From Ovis canadensis (taxonomy: Eukaryota > Chordata > Mammalia > Artiodactyla > Bovidae), in NCBI RefSeq assembly GCF_042477335.2, contig NC_091246.1:251910501-251974500 (forward strand): a stretch of 64,000 nt of DNA. The letters are read 5' to 3'. Positions 41,901-52,469 of this stretch are shown here, piece by piece. The position numbers and the translations under genes were made by a program. Under the pieces are notes generated by a model. That model was not told the origin of the DNA. It ran no database searches and saw only the letters and a program-made list of their open reading frames with translations. The number at the start of each line of letters is the position of its first letter. The first letter of the stretch is position 1.

Positions 41901-43850
41901 GCTCTCTAGTCGTTGCAGCTCCAGACCACTCCCCCTGGGAACCCAAGAGTCACCAGGCTATGGGGAGGTCCATACAGCCTTAGAGAGGCTTAAGGGAGAG
42001 GAACTGAGGCTCCCCGCCCACAGTCTCAACTAAGTTCCCAGCCAGCAGGCAGCGGCAACTTGCCAGCCTTAGGAGTGAACCTTCTAGAAATCGGATCACC
42101 CCGCCTCAGTGGGGCTGCCCAAGCTGAAGCCAGGTGGAGCAGAGACAAGTCATCCCACTAAGCCCTGCCCAAGTGGCAGAACCTTAGCCAAATAAATGGT
42201 TGTTGTTTTAAGCGACTACTTTTTGGGAGGGTTTTTTTATGTAGTGGTAAGTCAACTGATACCTTAGCCACTGGGATTCTGGACGTTACTGGATGCATCT
42301 TGGGCAAGTCAGTTAACCTCTTTAAGACCCCGTTTTCTTGTCTGTAAAATGGTGCTTAAATGCTCATATTTCAGTATTGATATTAAATGAGAGCATGTGG
42401 GAACGGAGCCTGGAGCCTGAAGGGAGCTTAAGACAATTGGCTCACCAATCAGTCCCATCCTTGGGGGTGCCGCGGCCCCCCCAGCCACAGTGACAGCCGT
42501 AGAAGCCATAGCTCTTCAGGGCGGGCTTTCCAGTCACCTTCTCAATCATCGACTTCAGGTCCAGCAAGCTCCCTGGGACAGCAGGCACACCTGGAAGACA
42601 GCCCGTGTCCCCGGATGAAGCCCAGACATGCCTGCTCCCACTTTCCCACATGCTCCCACACTTTCTCTCACCTTGGGGCTTGGAGGGACCAAGATGACCC
42701 TTTTTTATCCTTCCCACTCGTGAGAGAGGAATGAGAAAATTGAAGGCAAACAGTGTAGAGAAGGGGTTGGAAGTCTGGATGTGGAGAATGAGCCACTGGG
42801 TTCAGGTCCCGGCTCTATCGCTAATGCAGAATATCACTTCACTCTCAGAGCCTCAGTTTCCTCATCTGCAAAATGAGAGGCCTACAATGAATGCCTACCT
42901 TTTGGAGACACCATGAGGGTTGAAACAAGGTAAGGTATGTGCTTTAAAAGCACAGTGACAGACACATAGTGAGTGACCGAGGAATACTCGGGATAATGAA
43001 TATGGTATCCATATGCAGCAGGCAGAAAGGCACTTCCTGTCTCTCCTGATGGTACACCCCTCCCTCCCTGAAACGAATACTATTTGAACCAGGAGGCACA
43101 GAGTCCTAGAGCAGCGTGGGACCTGTAGAGACCTCTGAAGCCAGCTCCCTCATCCCGCAGACGGGAAACTGCCGCTCAGAGGGGCAGGCGCCTTGCGCAG
43201 GGCTTTGCGGTGTGCCGGAGGCCCTCTCCCTGCAGCAGGGCTCCCGCTCCCCCTGCAGTCACTAGGGATCTGGCACAGCACCAGCAGGACAGCCTGTCAG
43301 AGGTTGTGTGCTGGGTGATGGGCTGCAGGAGGGGCCTGAAGCCGAGCTCCCTGCGCGCGGGGCTGTCGCCTCTAGGTGGAAGGTGGAGCAAGTCGGGTGT
43401 GCAGAAACCTGGCCAGGCCTGAGCAGAGAATGTCCAGGACCGTGGAATGGAATATTTCTTTAAGAGTCTTGTTTTCTGATAGCTTTATTTTTCTTTTTAT
43501 TTGGCATCAAAGTAAAATATCTGCCTCCCACATCTACAAGCCCCATATCCTCCACATAGCACAATCTACCCATATCTCCTCCTGGGATCCTACCCCAGCC
43601 TGGCCCATCAGCAATTATCCTAAGAGATACAGAGGATACAGATGAGGATACAGAGGCTCAGAGAGGTGAAGGCTCTTGCTGAAACTGACATGTTCAGGGC
43701 AGAGCCAAGATTCAGAATCAAGTCTCAGGCCCTCCATGACTGGTCTCCTTCCCACTGCCCTACTGTCCACAGATTCAGGGCTCTCAGAGCAAGCACTTAC
43801 TGCAAGCCAGGAGCCAAGCCAGCATGAAGAGGCCCTTCATCTCCAGGCTT
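38808..43850 (-). CDS. PLA2G5: PLA2G5, group V secreted phospholipase A2 (four coding exons)
   Basis: The coding exons 43840-43801, 42590-42446, 39742-39636 and 38932-38808 join in frame to 417 bp: 138 residues and a TAG, the length of human PLA2G5. Every intron has GT-AG ends (donors GTAAGT, GTGAGC, GTAAGG). Residues 1-20 form a signal peptide ([20 protein letters not shown]). The mature enzyme starts [14 protein letters not shown] and has the calcium loop [11 protein letters not shown], catalytic His67-Asp68 in CCWKHDRCY, Tyr71, and Asp111 in LCACD. Twelve mature cysteines fit six disulfides. The C-terminus reads [14 protein letters not shown], diagnostic of group V. It hydrolyses the sn-2 acyl bond of phospholipids using calcium, outside the cell or at membranes. 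No stop or frameshift is seen. Noncoding upstream exon(s) and the promoter were not located. It is convergent with the PLA2G2D-like gene. Confidence 0.96.
39636..39742 (-). CDS. PLA2G5: PLA2G5 exon encoding the His-Asp active site
   Basis: 107 bp with [20 protein letters not shown] and [12 protein letters not shown]. The catalytic His is His67 of the precursor (His48 in conventional numbering), next to the calcium-binding Asp68. Acceptor atcgacag, donor GTAAGG. Confidence 0.95.
40208..41310. mobile_element. Old L1 3' UTR (L1M type) in PLA2G5 intron, interrupted by a SINE
   Basis: The sequence 'agatttacagaaaagttgagaagattgtacc', 'taaagtccatag', 'tttccttagtttctacccaaatgtc' and 'ttgatgaccttgacagttttgaggaatgg' is a known old L1 3' UTR layout. 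A Bov-tA at 40404-40605 splits it. A 29-bp unit is repeated three times at 40303-40389. Confidence 0.7.
40404..40605 (-). mobile_element. Bov-tA SINE, antisense, in L1
   Basis: 'ttgcttagtcgctaagtcatatccaactctttt', 'gcaagaatactggagtgggttgcc', 'ctactgagccaccagggaaaccc'. Short AACAAA motifs on both sides may be the target duplication. Confidence 0.88.
41331..41537 (-). mobile_element. Bov-tA SINE, antisense
   Basis: 'tagttgctaagtcatgtcccactctttc', 'gcaagaatgctggagtaag', 'gcaggtgaattcttttacgcttgagccaccggg'. Confidence 0.88.
41750..42265 (+). mobile_element. MLT1-type LTR
   Basis: The end 'ccttagccaaataaatggttgttgttttaagcgactactttttgggagggttttt' followed by 'gtggtaagtcaactgatac' is the MaLR/MLT1 polyadenylation region and 3' end. 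The body upstream matches in layout. Confidence 0.72.
42270..42420 (-). repeat. MIR SINE, antisense
   Basis: 'cttgggcaagtcagttaacctctttaagaccccgttttcttgtctgtaaaatgg' is the reversed MIR core. It lies between the MLT1 LTR and the calcium-loop exon of PLA2G5. Confidence 0.75.
42446..42590 (-). CDS. PLA2G5: PLA2G5 exon encoding mature N-terminus and calcium loop
   Basis: 145 bp, entering with 2 bases of Ser14 and leaving with TG of Trp62. It carries the signal cleavage region, the N-terminal helix ([12 protein letters not shown]) and the calcium-binding loop (GCHCGWGG). Acceptor cttccag, donor GTGAGCC. Confidence 0.95.
42785..42985 (-). repeat. MIR SINE, antisense
   Basis: 'actgggttcaggtcccggctct', 'tctcagagcctcagtttcctcatctgcaaaatgag', 'acagacacatagtgagtgac': near full-length reversed MIR. 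Confidence 0.78.
43110..43210 (+). repeat. MIR-like fragment
   Basis: 'gagacctctgaagccagctccctcatcccgcagacgggaaactgccgctcagaggggc' resembles a diverged MIR/MIR3 core. Confidence 0.5.
43620..43740 (+). repeat. MIR SINE
   Basis: 'gatgaggatacagaggctcagagaggtgaaggctcttgctg' and 'cagagccaagattcagaatcaagtctc'. It abuts the signal-peptide exon of PLA2G5. Confidence 0.68.
43801..43850 (-). CDS. PLA2G5: PLA2G5 exon with start codon and signal peptide
   Basis: The acceptor ctcttccag (- strand) is followed by a 10-base leader, ATG at 43840-43838 and 13 codons ([13 protein letters not shown]) plus one base. The donor is GTAAGTG. The ATG is chosen because the resulting signal peptide has the family length and joins in phase to the next exon. 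Confidence 0.95.
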
Positions 43851-44280
43851 CTGGAAGAGAAAACACAGTCCATGACACGCCACTCAGCAGAGGTCCTCAT
43901 GGTCTATTCGGACCCCGCTCCTGGCTAGGGAGGGCTGCTCTGTGGCCCACCAGGCCCCACCTTCTCATGCTGGGCAGTAAACAGGCAACTGAAGCTTGAA
44001 AAGATGAGGCAAAAACCTCAAGGAGTTGACCCAGGAGATCTCTGGGAGGAGAAGGGGCACCCGTGGGGTGTTGTCCCCATAGAGATGGGAGAGAATTTTC
44101 CCATCAGAAACGCCCCAAACCCAATTGTTCCTCCCTGAAAATTGTTTTCCAATTATATTTTATGGCTGTGTTGGTATAAAAACAAATGCAATCCAGACTG
44201 GATTCATTCTTATACATTCATGATATTATATTTATTTTTTTCTCCTGACTTTAAAAGAACTTAAAATTGAAATATTTTTA

Positions 44281-44690
44281 GGACTTCCCTAGAAATCCAG
44301 CGGAGAAGGCAATGGCACCCCACTCCAGTACTCTTGCCTGGAAAATCCCATGGACGGAGGAGCCTGGTGGGCTGCAGTCCATGGGGTCGCGAAGAGTCGG
44401 ACACGACTGAGCGACTTCATTTTCACTTTTCACTTTCATGCACTGGAGAAGGAAATGGCAACCCACTCCAGTGTTCTTGCCTGGAGAATCACAGGGACGG
44501 GGGAGCCTGATGGGCTACCGTCTATGGGGTCGCACTGAGTCGGACACGACTGAAATGACTTAGCAGCAGAAATCCAGTGTTGAAGACTCTGAGCTTCCAG
44601 TGAAAGGGGCATGGGTTTGATCCCTGGTCAGGGAACTAAGATCCCACGTCATACAGTGCAGCCAAGAAAGTTAAAAAAATAAAATAAAAT
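44281..44690 (+). mobile_element. CHR-2-type SINE split by a Bov-A2 insertion
   Basis: The CHR head is 44281-44300 ('ggacttccctagaaatccag') and the remainder 44578-44690 ('ttgaagactctgagcttcc', 'gggtttgatccctggtcagggaactaagatccc', tail). The interruption is the Bov-A2 at 44301-44567. Confidence 0.88.
44301..44567 (+). mobile_element. Bov-A2 dimeric SINE
   Basis: A 267-bp dimer of two Bov-A units ('cggagaaggcaatggcacccc' and 'tggagaaggaaatggcaaccc') joined by 'cattttcacttttcactttc'. Perfect 10-bp target duplications AGAAATCCAG lie at 44291-44300 and 44568-44577. Confidence 0.94.
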
Positions 44691-44814
44691 GTTAAGAAGT
44701 TCTGCTTCTTTTTAAAAAAAAAATTAAAATAGTTTCATAGGCCCCAGGCACTGTGTCTACCTAAAAAAAAAGTCAGCCCTGGCTGTGCACAACAGTTATG
44801 AAGAGTAAGTATCA

Positions 44815-45365
44815 TTGTTCTAAGGGAGAAAAAGGTGTACCCTAAAATGTGTCTCTTTGGTATAAGGATTAATTTAGGCTGGTTATTTCTAAGAAGCAGA
44901 AGGTTTCTTTTTACTTCCCCCTTGGCTGCCTCAAGAATTTAGATAAAGAGTCTGTTCCAGGCATAGAGCTATCACCAGAGATATCTGCAAGAAATCCGGG
45001 AATAGGTGTGGTGGGGCCTAGGGATCAGAGTCCGCCTGTGTTCTACCCTCTCCGCAGGCCCGGCAAACATTTGGACACCAAACATTTGCCTTTCCAACTT
45101 TATGTGAATTGCCTTCTTCCCCTTTGAAGTCCCAAACCACTACCCACAACATCCTCTTTGGTCTTTCTCGCTGAAGATGGTTATTTAAGGTAAGGGTTTG
45201 GACCATTTTGGTGAGTCCCTGTTTTCCTGGATCTCTCCCATGTATACATGTTACAAAATTTTTGTTTCATTTCCTCTGTTAGTCTGTCTGACGCTGATTT
45301 GATCCCTAGACCAACCAGAAGAACTTCTAAGTTGGGTAGAGGAAAATTTCTTCCTCCCCAACAGT
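44815..45365 (+). mobile_element. Old LTR (probably ERVL class)
   Basis: Related to 11625-12112: 'taccctaaaatgtgtctctttggtataaggattaatttaggctgg' at the start and 'catgtatacatgttacaaaatttttgtttcatttcctctgttagtctgtctgacgctg' near the end. Subfamily not resolved. Confidence 0.5.
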
Positions 45366-45374
45366 TTCCATTTT

Positions 45375-45745
45375 GCCAGTAAAGGAATGGAGACTCAGGG
45401 ACTTCCCTGGTGGTCCAGGGGTTAAGAATCCACCTTGCAAGGCAAGCGACTTGAGTTCCATTCCTGGTTGGGGAACTAAGACCCACACGTTGTGGAGCAA
45501 CTAAGCCTGAGCACCACAGCCAGAGAGTTCGTGTGACACAGCAAAAGGCCTCACGTGACCCAGCGAAGCCTGCACGTCCCACAGCCAAGACTCGACTCGG
45601 CCAAATAAATGATAAACAAATGTCGAACAGAAGAAGAAAAAAGAAACGGAGACTCGGAGAGTTGAAACCACCTGCCAGGAGTCACACAGCCAGCAAAAAC
45701 TGGAGGCGGGGTTCAAACCCAGGCCTGGCGCATCCCTCACTGCTC
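45375..45745 (+). repeat. MIR SINE interrupted by a CHR-1-type SINE
   Basis: MIR runs from 'aaaggaatggagactcagg' (about 45378-45396) to 'acggagactcggagagttgaaaccacctgccaggagtcacacagcc' (45645-45690) and 'gttcaaacccaggcctggcg'. Between lies a CHR-type SINE (45397-45625), starting 'gacttccctggtggtccagg' and ending 'ggccaaataaatgataaac'. The repeated 'ggagactc' marks the target duplication. Confidence 0.82.
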
Positions 45746-46379
45746 CACACGTCCTCCCTGCCCAGAGGGGTGTGTTCTCGTTTGAGCTGAGAGGATCAGG
45801 GTCCTTCACAAGCTCTACCCCATGGGCCTGGAGACCCCAGCTTCCCTCCCCAACATCTCCCTTTGGCAAATACATGAATCCCTAACCCAGAGTCCACAAA
45901 CGTCACACCGGAAGGCAAGGGAAATTCCTCGTGTCTTGGGCCAGTGATGGATTCTAACTTGGCCTCTTAAGAGCTTCTTGCTGATGGCTGTCTGCTTCCC
46001 TTTCCTCCTTGGATCCCAAAGCCCTTGTTCACCCAGAGCTGCTCGGCTGCCTGGGGTCTGCTGGGATTCCACTGTGATGCCCTGCCTTCTCTGATCTCTC
46101 AGTTCAGTGGTCACTCCACTGGCCCTCTGCCCTGAGCCCCTGGCACCTCCCAAGGCCTGGCTCCAAACATACAACCTCCATCTCCTGAGGGCTCAGCTGC
46201 TGGGCTGGCCTCTGTGTGCCATCCTTAGTCCAGAAGCTCCTCTGAGTTCCAGGAACATTCATTCCTGAGGGTTCTGTCCACTCACAGCTTCTGCTCTGAG
46301 AGCTCTAAACAGCCAACGAAGATGACCCTGGACCCTACCTTCCCGGCCAATCTTCCTCACTGCTTCCTGGGGCTGTGAT
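45746..46379. other. No recognised feature
   Basis: No exon with domain support and no confident repeat. The region lies upstream of PLA2G5, so a noncoding first exon could be here or further right, but no splice-supported candidate is convincing. Confidence 0.3.
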
Positions 46380-46630
46380 AGAAAGTGGACACCAGCTGCC
46401 ATGTACTGGGCAACTAAGACATTCCAGACACTGTCCATGTCCCCTTAACCCTGCCAATGGTTCCATGAGTGGGTACTGTCAAACCTGCTGGTGTGGTCTA
46501 CCCTCTAACAGTCATTTGTTGAATGAGAGAATGGCCTCTGTTGATTTTACAGATGAAGAAATGGAGCCTCAGGAAGGGGAAGTGAGTTGCCCAAGGATTC
46601 AGCCTGGGACCATGACTCTATCCTTTGACT
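46380..46630 (+). repeat. MIR SINE
   Basis: 'cagacactgtccatgtccccttaaccctgcc', 'gattttacagatgaagaaatggagcctcagg', 'gtgagttgcccaaggattcagcc'. Confidence 0.72.
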
Positions 46631-48067
46631 GACCCTCCTCCACTGCTTCCAAGCAGCCTCTGTGTATTAATCATCTTGCTCATTTTCTGTACTTCATGAC
46701 GCTTTGACGTCTTGGGAACCTTGCTAGGCTCAGCCCCTCCAAGACTAGCTGATTCTTAGATAAAGCAAAAGGCTTTTCTGTGAACAAGGCTTTGAAATGC
46801 AGAGCAACAGATCCTAAACTCCCTTGTCCAACCACCTCCTCTATCTCACTCTCACACTCGGAGCTAATATATCCCCTGGCCTGAATCACCCCAGGGCCAG
46901 GACCAGACCACCAGGGATCACCCCTCCAGCTTGAAGTCTGCTGAAAGTATGCAAGCTGGCCAGTCCTAAACTGCTTACCCTGCCCTGTCTTGCTTTCTCC
47001 ACACCATCCAGGCCAGGTTTTCCCTCATTTCTTCTGCCTCCTGAGAAAACCCTGGTGCTTCCCCGTGAGGCCCTGCAAGGTGTAGCCTCTCCACTTCTCT
47101 TGGAAACATAACAAACTGCCTCTCAAATGCAACCATCTCCTGATCCCATTGGCTTCAACATACCTGAAGAAAGCCAAAATCCTAGGTGCGCATCAGAACA
47201 TCTTGGGACATGGCTTGTTGGCATTGAGGGAGCTGCGCCAGGCCCCACACAGAGGGGTCTGAACGCTGGCAAAAGACGCTTCACAGAGAAAGTGGCAAAG
47301 GCTGGAAACGTGGACCATCCGTGAAGCCCAGGCTCCAGGAGGAGGACGTGGGGCTGACTATTTTTATCAAGCAACCACGGAGGAGAATGAGCGAGGCCAA
47401 GAGATAATTGTGGAGTGGAGCAGAGGCTGCGGTGATGAGAAACGGGAAGACAGGAGACAGCCTGACGGAAGCATGGAAACGTGGGGGCCGGGGAGCGGCC
47501 AGGTCACCGAGGGGACGGCTTCTCCAAGTCCGCGTGCAGCAGCCTCCCTGCTCCCAGGATCCCGCCCGCAGCCCGCTCCTGCCTCTCACCTGAAAAGGAC
47601 CCTTAGCGCTAAGTCCCCGCTACACAGAAGGTGCTGCTGGGACCTTCCGACGCCTGGGGGAGGCCACGCCTCCTCCCGCAGCCCCTCCCTCTGAGTGCCC
47701 TGCCCTCCCCCCCCCACGCCCCCCGCCCCCCACCGGCCAAGCAGCCCCCGAAGGAGGCTCCTCACCAGCGACACCTTCTTTCTGGCCTCGGGCTGGAGCA
47801 GAGGCAGAAACTGGGCCCAGCCGGTTTTAAGGGCCTCCCTGCCCACTTCCCACACTGCTGGGGTCAACCCCAGGCTTCCTAGTAACACACAGGAAACCTT
47901 ACTCAACCCCTCAAGACCCCTGGGGATTTTTTTCCCTCTGTGTAGAGAAGCAGCTATTTCCTGACCCAAGTTGGGGGCCTGGGTGGCTTTCAGGACAGAC
48001 CTGGAGGCCACTCACGGTCAAGGTTCTTCTCCATCAATAGCCCATTTTTCCGACATCCCCCTGCCCA
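46631..48067. other. Unassigned, with a GC-rich segment at 47430-47760
   Basis: No exon recognised. 47430-47760 is C-rich with a poly-C run near 47707-47720 and moderate CpG. It is a possible regulatory or promoter segment upstream of PLA2G5, without direct evidence. Confidence 0.3.
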
Positions 48068-48092
48068 CACACGTACACACACACACACACTT
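48068..48092. repeat. (CA)n microsatellite
   Basis: Short run of alternating CA. Confidence 0.85.
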
Positions 48093-48267
48093 TTCTGAGA
48101 AAATGTGAACTCCTTCCTCCCTCCTCCCTGACTTTTTCCTCTCTTTCTCCCACCATGACGGCAGCATCAGAAAGAAAGCCCCTCTGTGGACCCTCATGAA
48201 CCCTTCTCTTCCCAGGACCTAGACAAAACCAGCACCATGCCCTGGAACCCCGCAAACTCATTTCAAT

Positions 48268-48375
48268 ATGGAAGGCATTTATTGAGTGTCTACTCCCTGC
48301 CAGGTTATTTCTGGAGACCCACTGTGAATAAGACAGACACCCAGCCCCCAGGAGCCTCCCTTCTGGTTGGGAAAT
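48268..48375 (+). repeat. L2 LINE fragment
   Basis: 'aggcatttattgagtgtctactccctgccagg', 'gtgaataagacagacacccagcccccaggagcc' fits the L2 3' region. Confidence 0.65.
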
Positions 48376-48942
48376 ATAAATAAATACACAGTGTGTCCAA
48401 GGGCATTACCTTCTGTGGGAAAAAGTCCTCTGTTCTTTCTCATTTCTTTTTCTCAATCTATTCCTCCCTCTGCCTACAGGTATACACAAGCCTCTTCATT
48501 CTAAACCAAACGAAAGGAACCCCCCCTCCCCGAAAAAGAAAATATCCCTTGCTTCTGCTGACCTCTCTCCAGCTTTCTTTTTCTTCTAAAGACCAAAATT
48601 CAGGACAGAGACACCTCTTCTTGCTCATCACCCCATCTCTTCTGAACCCCTTGCACCTGCATTCTGATGCATCCCTAAGACAGCAGCCAAGGGTCCCCCC
48701 AAACCCGGTCTAGCCCAAGCTCGGGCTTCTCCCAAACACTCCATCCCACTGACCACCTCCTACTTGAAACTCAGTCCCTCTGGTCTTTGAGAGGCCACAG
48801 TGTGCCCTCTGCCCTCCTGTGGCTCACTTCATCTCTGTTAATCCTCACATGCAGATGTTTTCAAAGGACCTGCTGCTACCCCTTCTCTACTTCTCTCTCA
48901 GGGTGGGTTATCCCTGTACAGGGATTAAGGTCATATTTGTAC
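48376..48942. other. No recognised feature
   Basis: Pyrimidine-rich, no exon or repeat recognised. Confidence 0.3.
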
Positions 48943-49352
48943 GCAGATGTATAAAGAAAGCTGGGCACCAAAGAATTGATGCTTTTGAACTGTGGTGTTT
49001 GAGAAGACTCTTGAGAGTCTCTTGGACTGCAAGGAGATCCAACCAGTCTGTCCTAAAGGAAGTCAGTCCTGAATATTCATTGGAAGGACTGATGCTGAAG
49101 CTGAAACTCCAATACTTTGGTCACCTGATACAAAGAACTAACTCATTAGAAAAGACCCTGATGCTGGGAAAGACTGAAGGCGGGAGGAGAAGGAGACAAC
49201 AGAGGATGAGATGGTTGGATGGCATCACCGACTGTATGGACATGAGTTTGAGTAAACTCTGGGATTTGGTGATGGACAGGGAGGCCTGGCGTGCTGCAGT
49301 CCATGGGGTCGCAAAGAGTCGGACACGACTGAGCGACTGAGCTGAACTGAAC
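48943..49352 (+). mobile_element. BovB 3' end fragment
   Basis: Starts in the end of ORF2 ([21 protein letters not shown]) and ends in 'gagcgactgagctgaactgaac'. 5' truncated. Confidence 0.9.
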
Positions 49353-49499
49353 TCTCCCAAGAAATCCCTTGCTGTGAAGCATCTGGCACTAACTCTCACA
49401 CAACAGTAACCCTGAGTGGAAAGCAAATGACTGAATTCACAGAGGACAATGTCAGGTCAAAGAGCCTGAGCTGCCCGTCAGACAGAGAGGGCTTGAAAA

Positions 49500-49830
49500 C
49501 TGCATGTCACCTCTGACTATTCATGTCACCTGACCTCTTGAGGTCTCAGTTTTACCATCTGTAAAACAGGACAATAACAGGGGCAACTTCATTTCATAAT
49601 TGTGGTGATTCGATGAGATGAGGCGGGCAGAGGGATTCAGCACAGTTCCTGGCATCTAAGAGGTGTGTACTGATCATCAGTGCTGTAAATAGCATCGCTG
49701 TTATGTCTTTCCACTACACTGGGAGCCCCATGGAGGTACATTCTGGGTCCGCTTCCTTTCTGCACCCCCAGAATCTGGCACATAGTAGTTGTTCAGGTAG
49801 CTTTGTTGACTAAATGCAGGACCCCTCTGG
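49500..49830. repeat. MIR (antisense) and L2 fragments
   Basis: 49545-49640 shows reversed MIR ('gaggtctcagttttaccatctgtaaaacagg'). 49700-49825 shows an L2 3' end ('actgggagccccatggaggtac', 'atctggcacatagtagttgttcagg'). Confidence 0.65.
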
Positions 49831-49871
49831 CTCTAGCTTCATTCCCATTGCACTCCCCCAGCCCACACTTT

Positions 49872-50062
49872 GAAATATAATTATTAAATATATTTTTATC
49901 ATTATATAAATAATATTATATTGGTTTATATTTATATATAAAACAATTTAATTATAATTTATATATAAAACAAAATATAATTAAGTATATAAACATATAT
50001 TTATAACTAATGACTATATTTTAATTTCTATAATTTAATATATATTTAAATAAACAATTGAA
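49872..50062. repeat. AT-rich low-complexity tract
   Basis: Nearly pure A/T with many short tata and attaat repeats. Confidence 0.9.
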
Positions 50063-50219
50063 ATGCCAATACGTGCCTAATATTTTAGCTCAATGTCCTG
50101 CAGGAACCCCAAAACTAAACTCACTATGTGCCCCATTACTCAGCCCCTCCACCTCCCCTGTCCCTGGTAATGGAACCAATCATTCACGCGTCAGAATTAA
50201 AACACTCAAAACACTTCAA

Positions 50220-50600
50220 GTGGAGACTCTTGAATGCAGGATTCTTCTCTGGTTAGTTTCTGACCCCAGCACTCAGAACAAGACCTAATCCATGGTAGGG
50301 TCCACAAGAAATGTCTGTGGAATGAATTAAAACCCCGTAAGCATGCTGGGCACTTGGTGTGTCTATCTCATGAAGTCTTGCCCAGGGTCAAAGACCTGGA
50401 CAGCCGCTGACACCCAGATACTGTCTTGCCCTGAGACCCCGGGTGGCTGAAACACCCCTAGCCTCATCAAACTATTTGATGCCCCCCAAGAGGCTGGCAC
50501 ATAGAATAGGATTGCCCAGGACTCACTGCCAGAAAGTCTACATTGAGTCTTCCTCCTCCAGGAAGGTTTCCCTGATTGCTCCTTCCACAGGACATTTGCC
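50220..50600 (+). repeat. L2 LINE fragments
   Basis: 50235-50330 has 'gaccccagcactcagaacaagacctaatccatgg' and 'ctgtggaatgaatta'. 50545-50600 has 'cctcctccaggaaggtttccctgattgctcc', both common L2 3' blocks. Confidence 0.55.
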
Positions 50601-50759
50601 TGTCTCTGCAAGGTAATAGAACTCATCACACACACTGTCCACTTTGGTAATTCCTGTTGGAAAGAATGACAAGGCCAACAGCTCAGGAAAGAAGAAGAGA
50701 AGAACTCATATCAGTGAGCTTCCATAGTGCCACAAGCAAAAGACAAGTTCAGTGTTCAT

Positions 50760-51083
50760 GACCTTGAAAGTGAAAGTGACAGTCGCTCAGTCGTGTCCAA
50801 CTCTTTGCGACCCCATGGACTATACAGTCCATGGAATTTCCAGGCCAGAATACTGGAGTGGGTAGCCTTTCCCTTCTCCAGGGGATCTTCCCAACCCAGA
50901 GATCAAACCCAGGTCGCCTGCATTGCAGGTGGATTCTTTACCATCTGAGCCACAAGGGAAGCCCAAGAATACTGGAGTGGGTAGCCTATCCCTTCTCCAG
51001 GGGATCTTCCCAACCCAGGAATTGAACCGGGGTCTCCTGTATTGCAGGTGGATTCTTTACCAACTGAACTCTCAGGGAAACCC
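50760..51083 (-). mobile_element. Bov-tA SINE, antisense, with duplicated tRNA-like half
   Basis: The normal reversed SINE occupies 50760-50965. The segment from 'agaatactggagtgggtagcc' to 'ggtggattctttacca' is then repeated at 50966-51083, giving two tRNA-like ends in tandem ('gccacaagggaagccc' and 'actctcagggaaaccc'). Confidence 0.88.
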
Positions 51084-51089
51084 ATTCAT

Positions 51090-51250
51090 GCATTAACCCT
51101 CACAAAATCTTGTTGGGGGTGTTGTGATCCCATTCTGTCAGTAAGGAAACTGAGGGGCAGATGTTAGTTTGCCCAAGGTCACACCTAGTAAAAAGTAGAA
51201 CCAGACTCTTAAGCCTGTCCTGTCACTCAAGTCCAAGAACTTTCCATTAC
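51090..51250 (+). repeat. MIR SINE
   Basis: 'cattctgtcagtaaggaaactgaggggcag', 'tttgcccaaggtcacacctagtaaaaagtag'. Confidence 0.72.
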
Positions 51251-51387
51251 ACAAAGAGGTTGAAACCCAATAAAGACATAAAGATTGGGATTTTCCCAGG
51301 ACATCCACCAAAGTGTTACATGATTTCCTTATAGACCAGATGGAGAAGTGAAAGCTGATTTAGAGTTACAACCTCATAATTACCAGG

Positions 51388-52068
51388 AACATGAAGATCA
51401 TGGCATCCAGTCCCATCACTTCATGGGAAAAAGATGGGGAAACAGTGGAAACAGTGTCAGAATATTTTTTGGGGCTCCAAAATCACTGCAGATGGTGACT
51501 GCAGCCATGAAATTAAAAGACGCTTACTCCTTGGAAGAAAAATTATGACCAACCTAGATAGCATATTGAAAAGCAAAGACATTACTTTGCCAATTAAGGT
51601 CCATCTAGTCAAGGCTATGGTTTTTCCTGTGGTCATGTATGGATGTGAGAATTGGACTGTGAAGAAGGCTGAGCGCCGAAGAATTGATGCGTTTGAACTG
51701 TGGTGTTGGAGAAGACTCTTGAGAGTCCCTTGGACTGTAAGGAGATCCAACCAGTCCATTCTGAAGGAGATCAACCTTGGGATTTTTTGGAAGGAATGAT
51801 GCTAACGCTGAAACTCCAGTACTTTGGCCACCTCATGCGAAGAGTTGACTCATTGGAAAAGACTTTGATGCTGGGAGGGATTGGGGGCAGGAGGAGAAGG
51901 GGACGACAGAGGATGAGATGGCTGGATGGCATCACGGACTAAATGGACATGAGTCCGAGTGAACTCCAGGAGATGGTGATGGACAGGGAGGCCTGGCATG
52001 CTGCAATTCATGAGGTCGCAAAGAGTCAGACACGACTGAGCAACTGAACTGAACTGAACTGAACTGAT
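51388..52068 (+). mobile_element. BovB 3' fragment
   Basis: Sense copy from 'aagatcatggcatccagtcccatcacttcatgg' to 'gaactgaactgaactgaactgatg'. The ORF2 frame 51434-51799 reads MVFPVVMYGCENWTVKKAE and then stops. Confidence 0.92.
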
Positions 52069-52469
52069 GAGTCGAATTGGATATCTTTGGTTATATACTT
52101 TCAGCCCAGGGCAGTATGTAACCCTTGGAAATGCTTTGCTTGTCTTATAGAGTTCCTTTTAAAAAATGGAGTTAATAGCTGATGTATAAACGTTAGATCT
52201 CAGCCTGAAATCCAAATTTCCAGCTTCTGCTTAAAAGATCTGGCAGTCCTGGCTCTGGGGTTGAGAAGCGGCCACACCCGCAGACTGAACACGTGTTTGG
52301 CTTTGCCGTGGTGGTCTTCCCCATTCCTTCTGCCCACCCTGACTCTCGGCTGTTCTCTGCTGCTCTCTGCCTGGTGGGCTCTCTAGGGGGCTGCCGTAGA
52401 AGTCAGTCTTGAGCTCCATCCTCTCCACATGCTCATCAGCAATGGGACAGGGGTGCCTTGAGAGCAGAA

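Noticed and set aside
45746..48067. Search for a noncoding first exon or CpG-island promoter of PLA2G5
   Set aside because: The GC-rich 47430-47760 stretch is suggestive but has no TATA-initiator layout or donor that I can defend, so it is not called.
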